A stretch of DNA of 64,000 bases from Oreohelix idahoensis. Its lineage: Eukaryota > Mollusca > Gastropoda > Stylommatophora > Oreohelicidae. The number at the start of each line of letters is the position of its first letter. The first letter of the stretch is position 1. The DNA is taken from NCBI GenBank assembly GCA_024509875.1, contig JAMPIV010018785.1:248001-312000 (forward strand), written 5' to 3'. This document shows positions 54,712 through 64,000 of the stretch, piece by piece. Made by a program: the position numbers and the translations under genes. The notes beneath the pieces were generated by a model, which was not told the DNA's origin, searched no databases, and saw only the letters and a program-made list of their open reading frames with translations.

Positions 54712-57549
54712 ATGCATACCTATCAGACACAATGGCTAATTAAGGATGGTCTACGGCTGGGCCACCTGAACATTTACCATTTATTAGGCAAACTTCCTGA
54801 GCTTACACAAATTCTAAATAAAAATTTTCATGTTTTTGGACTTTCCGAAAGTCGCTTAAACGACAAAATATCAGATGGTGAAATTGCCCTAAATAGTTTT
54901 TTAAAAACAGTTCGGCGAGACTCAAGTAGAAAGCTAGAAACAGGTATTGTAGTATATATTTCCACTTCTATTAGTTATCGCCGCAGAAGCGATTTAGAGA
55001 CAGCAGAGACCGAGTGCATATGGTTAGAAATAAAACTACCGACTCAGGGACAATTTCTAGTCGGGTATCTTTATAGAAATCCCAGTGCAGGAGCCATCTG
55101 GTATGAAGATTTCACCACTATGATGGATAAAGTATTTACCACTGCCAAAGAAATTATTCTTCTAGGCGATTTCAACATCGACATGCGCAACATAAACCAA
55201 AACATGGGAAAACATCATCCTATCTTACAACCTAAAACAAATAGTCAAAGCCTACCAGGGTAACAAATGCATCATCCACAATAATTGACCACATCTACGT
55301 CACCTGTGCAGACAATATTATAGAATGCTCTGTTCCTACTGTCGCGATGAGTGACCACTACCCTATATGTTGCACGTGGTCAAAGAATAAATATAAAGCT
55401 CCAAGAAATAAACATATCAGTATTAAATTTAGAAGTTTTAAACATTTCAACCGTGAACTATTTTTACATGATTTGCGAACTGCACCTCTTGCCAGTGTTT
55501 ACCAGCTTTCTGATCCCGACGACGCCATTGCCCATTGGACACGTATCTTTCTTTGTGTGTTTGATAACCACGCACCAACTAAAGAAGTTCGTGTGAAACG
55601 ACAGGTCAAATCTCCTTGGATCACACAAGCAGTGCTAGACGCCATGAGGCAGAGAGATCAAGCTCACAAAAACAAGGACTTTAACATATACAGAGAACAG
55701 AGGAACAACGTGCAATATTTAATTCGTAGAGAAAAAAAAGAATTACTTTAAAAATTTGGTTCAGAACAAAACAAACAGTAAAGATATATGGAAAGCAATC
55801 AATACCTTAGCGAACAAGCGAAATCTGTCAGTCTCGTCAACCCCTAATACTTCATTTACTCCCACAGACTTCAGCAATTACCTTCAGGCAGAAATAAACA
55901 GTCTTAAATCTACAATACCAAATTCACCTTGTGACTTAGGCAGGCTGTCAGTATTTTTGTGAGAACAAATGTACCAACACAATCCCATCCAACATTCCGT
56001 TTATGACAGTTAATGAAGTGTATAACTATCTTCTAGGACTTAAAGATAATAACTCATCAGGACTTGACGGAGTCAGTAATCGAATACTGCGTTATGCGGC
56101 TCCAGCTATTAGTGATTCGCTTACATACATATACAATCAATGTATCGCACGGAGCTACTTTCCGTGGCACTTTAAAGTCGCTAAGGTATATCCTCTCTTA
56201 AAACCTGGCTCTTCCGACAATAATAACCTTGGTAACTATAGGCCAATCTCCTTAATATCATCGCTATCCAAACCACTAGAAAAAAACACATACATAAAAT
56301 AACACTACAACACCTAGTTAACAACGGCTTGCTAATTGATAGTCAGTCGGGGTTTAGACCTAAACATTCATGTCACACAGCTCTAACTAAGATGATTGAC
56401 AACTGGCACTTAAATATTAATAACGATAACATATGTGGGGCAGTTTTTGTAGACTTTAAAAAAGCATTTGATATGATAGATCACGCTATTTTAATTAGAA
56501 AACTAGAAACATCAAAAGTAAACCTTCAACTAGTGACGATAATTAAATCATTCCTGTCAGACAGAAAACATGTAGTTTCTTACAATAACTCTTGCTCATA
56601 CCCAACCATAATAAATACCGGCGTTCCTCAGGGCTCTATTCTTGGGCCTCTACTTTTTGCCATATACATTAATGACCTTCCATTACACGTCGAACACGCA
56701 TCCTGTGACCTATTTGCTGATGACTGTACTATCTACACGAGTGATACAAGTTGCAACACACTCGAACTATCGTTACAAAAAGATACAGACAATCTGATTA
56801 AGTGGAGCATCGGAAATCGCATGCTAATTAATATAATTAAAACAAAGTGCATGTTAATATCAACTAGACAAAAATTACAAAATTCTGAGAAAACAACACT
56901 TCAGATCTATATTGGTACCTCACCAATTGAAAACGTTAATGAACATAAAACTCTAGGAATAGTCGTTGACCAGCATCTTAATTGGAACTCACATGTTCAT
57001 GCACTGACTAAGCAAACGGCACAGAAAGTTTACCAGTTAGCTAAAATCAAACATTTCCTAGATGAAGATGCACGAAAATTGTTCTATGTATCTCACATAC
57101 AAACAAACCTTGACTATTGCTCCACAATCTGGGATGGTTGTTCTATGTCCAACACAAAAAGACTCCATTCACTACAAAAGCGTGCAGTGCGTCTAGTTTC
57201 TGACAACTGCCAAACACAGTGTGTAGATCTATATAAATATCTCAAAATACTGCCTCTAAGAAAGCGCTTTCTGTTCAACAAAGCTAAATTTGTTCACAAA
57301 ATCCTGTCACAGAATGCTCCAACATATCTGTGGCCAATGTTCAAATACAGTGAAAGACGCAGTCAACGCCTTAACAAAATACAAGTGCCCAAGCCTAGGC
57401 TTGACTTATTCAAGAAAAGCTTAGCTTACTCTGCTGCTCATCTTTGGAACTATCTTCCACATTATCTAAAACATAACAACCTCAGTCCCTATTCATACAA
57501 TCGTAAACTTTTCGAATACTTTATGAGTTCTGATTATCTGCCCCCCTAA
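54712..57549 (+). pseudogene. LINE ORF2: AP endonuclease and reverse transcriptase, frameshifted
   Basis: The endonuclease shows HLNIYHLLGKL, LSESRLND (catalytic Glu), LLGDFNID (from about 55159) and, after a frameshift near 55245-55262, SDHYP (55350-55364, catalytic Asp/His). Further frame changes occur near 55745, 55940-56000 and 56281. Reverse transcriptase follows: GFRPKHSCHTAL, VDFKKAFDMIDH (motif A), GVPQGSILGPLLFAIYINDL (motif B), LFADDCTIY (FADD 56713-56724), then LGIVVDQHLNWNSHV. The last piece, 56329-57549, is open for 406 codons to the natural stop. Confidence 0.88.
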
Positions 57550-57724
57550 TATGATTATTTTTCCGAACAACGTTGAATTCCTTGAATTGATGGGTAAATT
57601 GTATGTGAGAATAAATGAAATCAGTATAAAAGACGGGAGAAAGGAAGGTCAGAATGTCAGACGGGCCTGCGTGCCCAATTCTCAACCCTTTTTTTGAAAA
57701 TAAAGTTCCGTTCGTTCGTTCGTG

Positions 57725-58010
57725 CGGTTACTCTTCTTTCTCTCTCTCTAAATCTTAATTTTTTAGACGGGCTTAGTTCCTGTCTCATCACTCTGAAAAT
57801 AAAGGGTTTTCGCTTATCTTTTGTTGGTTCATTCACTATCGTTGACTTTTTTGTACTTATTAGTTTTATCTTACATTTATTAGATGTTCTTTCTTTAGGA
57901 AAACTTTTTACGTTTTTTGATAAGGTATATTCTTATTTTTGTCTAATATGTTGTTTTTTTGTCTGTGCATCTTGTTTTTTATCTTTACTTTGTTCGGGTT
58001 CTTAAATTGT
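57725..58010. other. T-rich spacer
   Basis: Pyrimidine-rich non-coding sequence between the LINE tail and the purine-rich block. The 103-codon hydrophobic frame here is not supported. Confidence 0.4.
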
Positions 58011-61000
58011 CATTGGGGAAGAGGGTTGGGGAAAAAGGATCTGGGAGGTGTGAGAAGGAATCCTCGGATGGAGGTGCTACATTTCTTTTATATTCTGAGG
58101 GGTTTTGGGGGGAGGAGGAGGGGGAGGAGGAGGAGGAGAGAGGAAGGAGGAAGCATTCCTGGAGGGGAAGGTGAGGAGGAGGGGGAGGGAGCCCCCTTTG
58201 GAAGGGAGGAAGGAGGACCCTTGGAGCTTATACGCTAAGAAGACTTTAGGAAGGAGGGAAGAGGAGGAGGGGAGGGGAGGGGAGGGGGGAGGAGGCTGGC
58301 GGGAGGAGGGAAGGAGGAGGAGGAAGGAGGACGGGAAGGAGGAGGGGGAGGAGGAAGGGGGAGGCAGGAGGAGGAGAGGAGGAGGAGTAGGATTTCCTTA
58401 AAGGAGGAGGAGGAGGAGGTAGGATGGGAGGAGGGGAGGAGGGAGGAGGAGGGAGGAGGAAGGAGTAACCTGGAGGAGAAAGGGGGGGAGGAGGAGGAAA
58501 GGAGGAGGAAAGGAGGAGGGGGGAGGAGGGTTGGACGGGGAAAAAGGAGGAGAGGAGGAGGAGGAGGGAAGGAGGGGAGGAAGGGGGAGGAGGAGGCGGT
58601 GAGGAGCGGAGGAGGAAGGAGGAAAGGAGGAGGAGGGAGGAAGGAGGAGGAGAGGAGGAAGGGGAAGAGGGCGGAGAGGAATAGAAGGAGGAGGAAAGGA
58701 AGGAGATAAAAGGGGAAGGGGAGGGAGGAAGGAGGAAGGAGGGGTGGGAGGAGGAGGAGGGAGGGGAGAGGAGGAAGGAGGAGGAGGAGGAGGAGGGGGG
58801 GAGGAGGGGGAGGAGGGGGGAGGAGGAGGGGGGGAGGGGTGGAAAGGAAAGGAAGGAGGAAGGAGGGAGGAGGAGGGAAGGAGGGGGGAGGCAAGGAGGG
58901 AGGAAGGAGGGAGGGGGAGGGGAGGGGAGGAAAAAGGAGGGAGGGGAAGGAGGAGGAGGGAGGAGGAGGAGGAGGGGAAGGGGGGACGTGAGGAGGAGGA
59001 GGAGGAGGAAAGGAGGAGGGAGGGGGGAGGACGGATGGGAGGAAAAAGGGAAGGAGGGGAAAGGGGGGGAAGGAGGAGGGGAAAAAGAGGGAGGAGGAGG
59101 GGAGGAATAAGGCTCGGAGGAAGGAGGTGGAGGAGATCGAGGAGGAAGGAGGAGGAGGTAGGTGGTAGGAGGAGGGGTAAGAGGAGGGGGGAGGAAGGAG
59201 GGGGGAGGAGGAGAGGAGGAGAGGGGGAGGAGGTAGGAGGAGGGAGGCTGGGAGGAGGGAGGAGGAGGAGGAGGGAGGGAGGGGATGGGAGGTAGGAAGA
59301 GAGAGGAGGAGGAGGGGAGAGAGGGAAGGAGGGGAGGAGGAAAGGAAGGAGGGGGGAGGCAAAGGAGGAGGAGGAGGAGGGGGGGAATGGCGGAAGGTGG
59401 AGGAGGCTCGGGGGGAGGAGGAGAAGGAAAGAGGGAAGGAAGGCGGGACGGAGCTAAAGGAGGAGAGGCAGGGAAGGAGGCGGAGAAGGAAGGATGGGAG
59501 GTGGAGGAGGCAAGGAGGGGAGGGGAAGGAGAAAGGAGGAGGGCGGTCGGAGGAGGCGGGGGATGGGGAGGGGGAGGAGGGGAGGAGGAGGAGGAGGTGG
59601 AGGGGAGGAGGAGGAGGGGAGGGGGGGGAGGAGGGGGAGGAAGAGAGGGAAGGGGAATTAAGGGGAGGAAGGAGGAGGGGGGGGAATCTTAGGAGGAAGG
59701 AGGGGGGGAGGGGGGGAGGGAAAAAAAATGATCAGGGGGGGAGGGGGGGGGGGAGGAGGAGGATTGGGGAGGGGAGGAGGGGGGGGGGGGAGGAGGAGGG
59801 AAAGGAGGAGGGGAGGTGGGGAGGGAAGGAGGAGGAGGAGGAGGAGGAGGAGGGGGAGGAGGGGAGGAATGGAGGGGGGGGAGGAAGGGGAGGGACACTG
59901 GAGGAGGAGGGGGGGAGGAGGGGGGAGGAAGGAGTTTAGGAGGTTGGGAGGATATGAGGAATATATGGTGAGGAGGGAGGAGCGAGGAGGGGAGGGGGTT
60001 TAAGGAAGGAGGAGGGAGGAGGGAAGGAGGCATGGAGGAGGAGGGAAGGAGGAGGAGGGGGGGGAGGGGAGAGTAAGGAGGAGAGGGAGGGGAATGATTG
60101 GGGGAGGAGGGAGGGGAGGAGGAGGAGGTTTGAGGAGGGAGGGATTTTTTTAGGAGAAGTGGAGGGGAGGAGGGAGGAGGGGAGCGAGGAACGGAGTTTC
60201 GGGATGAAGAAGGGAGCTAGGAGGATGGGAGGATGGGCAGGAAAGGAGGAAAGAAGGATAAAATTGGGGGGTGGAGGAAGGAGGAGAAAGGAGGAGGAGT
60301 GATGAGGAGGAGGAGGAGGAGGGAGGAGGGAGGGGAGGGGAGGTGGAGGATGAGGAAGATGAGGAGGAAGGAAGGAGGAGGAGGAAGGAGGGGAGGATGT
60401 TGGGAGGCGGATCTTGGAGGGGTTGGAGTTATTGGAGGGGGGGAGGAGGAGGGTAGTTCTAATGAGGAAGGAGGAGGCGGAGGAGGAGGATAGAGGATTT
60501 GGAGGAGGATAAGGGAAGGGGGAGGAGTAGAGGAGGTATAAGGAGGAGTGTAAAGAGGAAATGAAAGAAAAAGATGATTTGTAGAGGAGGATGTAGGAGG
60601 AGAGGGAGGTAGGGGAGGAGGAGTTGAGGAGAAGGAGGAGGAAAAAGGAGAAAGGATGAGAAGGATAAGTTGAGTCGTGTGGTTTTGGGGGGTCCCCCTG
60701 GGAGTTAGGTGAAGAGGGAGGTTAAAGGGAGTGAGGAAGGAAGTTTAGAAGGAGGAAGTGGAAAGGAAGGATGAGGAGGAAGAGGTGGAGAGGATGAGGG
60801 TATGAGAAAGGAAGAGGAGGTAGGATAAGATGGAGTAAGGAGCTTTTTTGGAAGGGAGGAAAGGAGATAGGGAAGGAGGAGGAGGAGGATAAAAGGAGGA
60901 GGAGGATAAGGTCGGAGAGGAGGAGGAGAAGAAGGAGGAGGAAGGAGGACTGGAGGGGGAGGGAGGAGGAGGAGGAGAAGTGGAGGAGGAGAAAGGGTGG

Positions 61001-64000
61001 GGGGATTGAAAGCAGGTAGGAGGTGGAAGGAGGAGGAGGAGGGAGGGAGGAGAATAGACTTAAAGAGGAGGAGGAAGGAGGGGAGGAGGGAGAGGAAGGA
61101 GAAGGGAGGAGAGCCAGGAAGAGGAGGCGGAGAGGAGGAGGAGGAAAAGGAAGAGAGGAGGGGGAAGGAGGATGAAAAGGAGTAAAGGGGGAAGGAGGAG
61201 GAGGGTGAGGAAGGAGGATTTGGTTTGGGAGGGGAGAGAGGAGGGAAGGAGGAGGAGTTGAAGGAAGAGGAGGAAGGAGGAGTGATGAGAGGAGGAAGGA
61301 GGAGGGAAGAGAGGAAGGGGGGGGAGGGAAGGGGAGGCGGGAGTGGGGAGGACTTCGGGGGGGGAGGAGAGGGAGGGGAGGGGAGTAAGGGGGGGAGGAG
61401 GGGGAGGGGAAGGAGGGGGAGGGGAGGAAAGGGGGTAGGGAGGAGGAAGGAGAGTAAGGAGGGAGGAGGAAGAACAGGGAGGATGGTAAGGAAAAGGAGT
61501 TAAGGAAGGAAGGGGGGGATGGGGGAGGGGGAAGGGGGGGGAGGGTAAACCAGGAGGGGAGGAGGAGGTTGGGAGGAGGAGTTTTGAGGAGGAGGGGAAA
61601 GGAGGGGGGGAGAAAAAACAAGGTGCGAAGAGGAGGAAGGAGGGGGAGGAGGGGAAAAGAGGAGGGGGGGAAAGGTTGAGGAGGGGGGATTGGGAAGAGA
61701 GGAGAGGAGGATGGGAGTCAGGGGGGTGGGAGGAAAAGGGGAAGGGAGGAGGAGGAGGGGGAAAGGGGGAGGAGGAGGAGGAGGAGGGGAGGAGGAGGAA
61801 GGAGGAAATTTAGCGAAAAGGGAGAGGAGGAAGGAGGGGGGAGGGTAGGAAGGAGGGAAGGATGGAGGAGGAGGGGAGGAGGGTTTCCTGAGGAAGGGAG
61901 AAAGGAGCCGAGGAGGGGGGGAGGGGTTTTGGAGGGGGGGGGGAGGAGGAGGAAGGTGGCGGCGAAAGGAGGGGGGAGGATGGGAGGAAGGAGGGGGAGG
62001 GGAAGGGAGGAGGCTTTGAGGGGGAAGGAGGACTTAGGAGGAGGAGGAGGGGGAGGGGAGGGGAGAGGAGGAGGGGGTAAGGAGGGGTGGAGTGGAGGGT
62101 GGAGGAGGAGTTTTCTAGGAGGAGGGAAAGGAGGAGGAAAGGAGGAGGAGGGGGGGGAGGGGGTGGAAAGGAAGGAGTTTAATAAGGAAGGAGTAAGGGG
62201 GGAGGAGGAAGGAGGAGGAGGAGTGGGGGGAGGGGATGGAGGAGGAGGAGGACGGAGGAGGGGGGGGAAGGGGAGGTGAAGGAAAAGAATTACGGATGGG
62301 GGAGGAGGAAGGACGGAGGAGGGGAGGGAGGTGGGAAGGGGGGTGTGGAGGAGGGGGTGGGAGGGGGGAGGGAGGAGGGGGGGGGAGGAGGGGGGAAAAG
62401 GTGGAGGAGGAGGGAGGGTGAAAGGAGGGGAGGGAAGGAGGAAAGGAAAAAGGAGGAGACAAGGGGGGGGTGGGGAGGAGGTTAGGGAGGAGGAGGAGGA
62501 GGATGGAGGTAGGGGGTGGGGGAGGAGGAGGAAGGGGGAGGATTGGAGAGGATAAAAAGGAGGAAGGAGGAGGAGAAGGTGAGAGGAAGGAGGAGGGTTA
62601 AAGGAGGATTCTGAGGGGAGTGAGGGTTAAGGAGAGGAGGAGATGAAAAGGAGAAAAGGAAAAGGAGGAAAGTAAGAGGGGGGGAGGGAAAGGAGGGAGG
62701 GGAGGGGATGTGGAGGAGGAGGGGAGGGGGGTTGGGAGTAAAGGATGGAAGGGATGGAGGTTTTGAGGGGAGGAGAAAGGAGGAGGGGGGGGAGGAGTGA
62801 TAGGGGGGGGGGGAGGAGGAGGTAAAGAAGGAGGAGGAGGAGGGGGGAGGAGGAGGGTGGAAGGGGGGAGGGAGGAGGGGGAAATTGGGCGAGGAAGGAG
62901 GAGGAGGAGGAGGAAGGAGGAGGAGGGGGGAAGGAAAAGGAGGAGGTGGGGGGGGGAGGAGGACTGAAGTGAGGAAGAAATTAAAGCAAAATTTTGAAAG
63001 GGGAAAGGGAGGAGGAGGATCTGGAGGAGGGAGGAGGAGGAGGAGGAGGGGGGAGGAGGAGGAGGGGGGGAGGAGGAGGAGGGGGAGGAAGGTTTAGGAG
63101 GGGGGAGGGGGAGGAGGGGGTGGGGAGGAGAGGAGGAGGGGGGCGGAGGGGAGGAGGAGGAGGGGGGGATTTTAGTGGAAAGGAGGAAAAAGGCGGAATA
63201 AAGGAGGGAGGAGGGGGTTTGAGGAGGACCTTGGGGGAGGGGGAAATTATTTGGGAGATAAGGAGGATGGGGAGGGAGGTAGGAGGAGGAAAAGGGGGTG
63301 GAGGAGGATAAGGAGGAACATAGGGTGGGGCGAGGGAGGGGGAGGAAGGGTGGAAGGGAGGAGGAGGGGAAAGTGAGGAGGCAGAAGGAGGGGAGGAAGA
63401 GGGAGGCGGAGGAGGAGGAGGAAGGAGGAAGGGGGAGGATTGGGAGGAGGAGGGTGAGGGGGAAGGGGGGGAATGGGGAGGAGGGGGGGGGAGGGGTAGG
63501 AGGGGAGGGCAGGTAGGCGGGAATAACAGGGTAGGGGGAGGGCAGGGGGAGGGGAGGGGGGAGGCAGGGGAGGCAGGGGAGGGGGGGAGGGGGGTGGGGG
63601 GGTAGGGGGGGGGAATTTTGATGGAGGAGGGGGAGGAGGGGGGGAACGAAAGGGGGGGAGGGAGTAGAGGGGAGGAAGGCTTTGAGGAGGGGAGGAGGAA
63701 GGGGGGAGAGAAGGGGAGGGAGGAGGAAGGGGGTTTTATGGGAGGGGGAGGAGAGGAGAAGGAGGCGGAAGGAGTGGGAGGAGGTGGGGGAGGAGGGAGG
63801 AGGTGTGAGGAGGAGAGGGCGGAGGGGGAGGAGGGAGGGAGTGAAAGAGGTAAGGAGGAGGAGGGGAGGCGGGAAGGGGAAAGGAGGAAGGAGGAGTTGA
63901 GGAGGAGGAGGGGGGGGGAGGAAGGAGGAGGGGAGGGGGGAGGTGAGGAGGGGAGGAGGGGGAGGGAAAGAGGACGGAGGGGGGAGAGGGAGGAGGAGTA
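58011..64000. repeat. 6-kb GGA-rich polypurine block, reaching the window end
   Basis: Nearly all G and A on the plus strand (GGA, GGAGG, GGGGA), with scattered T and very few C; no fixed repeat period by eye. Rare less-simple islands occur near 60660-60720 and 62975-63000. Long Gly/Glu/Arg-rich plus frames and Pro/Ser/Leu-rich minus frames (up to 375 codons) follow from composition. I call no genes in it. Confidence 0.95.

Larger units (their letters stand above)
52034..57724 (+). mobile_element. CR1/L2-like LINE, near full length, frameshifted
   Basis: An ORF1 with esterase domain (52034-54234), an ORF2 with AP endonuclease and reverse transcriptase (54712-57549), a 3' UTR, and a GTTC-repeat tail (GTTCCGTTCGTTCGTTCG) ending near 57724. 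The RT blocks and the ORF1 esterase fit CR1/L2-group LINEs. At least six frame disruptions are spread over both ORFs, several of them at A runs. Confidence 0.85.

Noticed and set aside
58235..59362. 375-codon Pro/Ser/Leu frame and many Gly/Glu/Arg frames to the window end
   Set aside because: Purine-only composition removes most stop codons; there is no domain, codon bias or start context.

Overview
This is a repeat-dominated piece of an animal nuclear genome, most likely a marine invertebrate and possibly a mollusc or another lophotrochozoan. That guess rests on the mix of repeats: 5'-truncated LINEs with tetranucleotide tails, tRNA-derived SINEs, hAT and Tigger-like DNA transposons, and a Ty3/Gypsy lineage with integrase upstream of reverse transcriptase (Gmr1-like). 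There is no bacterial gene organisation. Apart from one multi-exon gene, the coding potential is mobile-element coding potential. I assign no species.

Layout. 1.3-2.8 kb: truncated LINE copy (family A). 3.1-3.7 kb: 86-bp satellite. 4.06-5.75 kb: decayed hAT transposon with an 8-bp target-site duplication (TSD). 6.2-11.4 kb, minus strand: at least four phase-0 exons of an unrecognised, probably secreted host protein, with SINEs and LINE fragments in its introns. 11.4-15.5 kb: microsatellites, a foldback element, LINE scraps and minisatellites. 15.5-23.6 kb: a minus-strand family-A LINE split by a 7.1-kb LTR element (E3). E3 carries a 588-codon Gln-rich ORF ending in two DEK-C-like segments, and I see no recognisable pol.

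24.1-45.2 kb is the centrepiece. A 27/34-bp minisatellite was invaded by a Gmr1-like element (E1, 24380-44874, perfect TSD GTCGT). E1 was broken inside pol by a roughly 1.15-kb segment X with TG...CA ends, possibly a solo LTR. X in turn was invaded by a second Gmr1-like element (E2, 31861-41359). E2 has an uninterrupted gag-pol ORF of 1665 codons and nearly identical 1.45-kb LTRs, so it is the youngest layer. In both elements the order is gag, protease, integrase, reverse transcriptase, RNase H.

45.2-51 kb: anonymous DNA, a full-length tRNA-derived SINE, a (TA)n tract and a Tigger-like transposase remnant. 51.2-51.7 kb: a 570-bp (CTT)n tract. 52.0-57.7 kb: a frameshifted CR1/L2-type LINE whose ORF1 has an SGNH/GDSL esterase domain. 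58.0-64.0 kb: almost pure G/A on the plus strand (GGA-rich), in which every long ORF is a low-complexity artefact.

How the parts relate. TSDs let most insertions be ordered in time. LTR divergence (about 6 substitutions per kb in E3, about 4 in 1.5 kb in E1, 1 in 1.45 kb in E2) agrees with the nesting. All percentages and family names come from reading by eye and need alignment to confirm.
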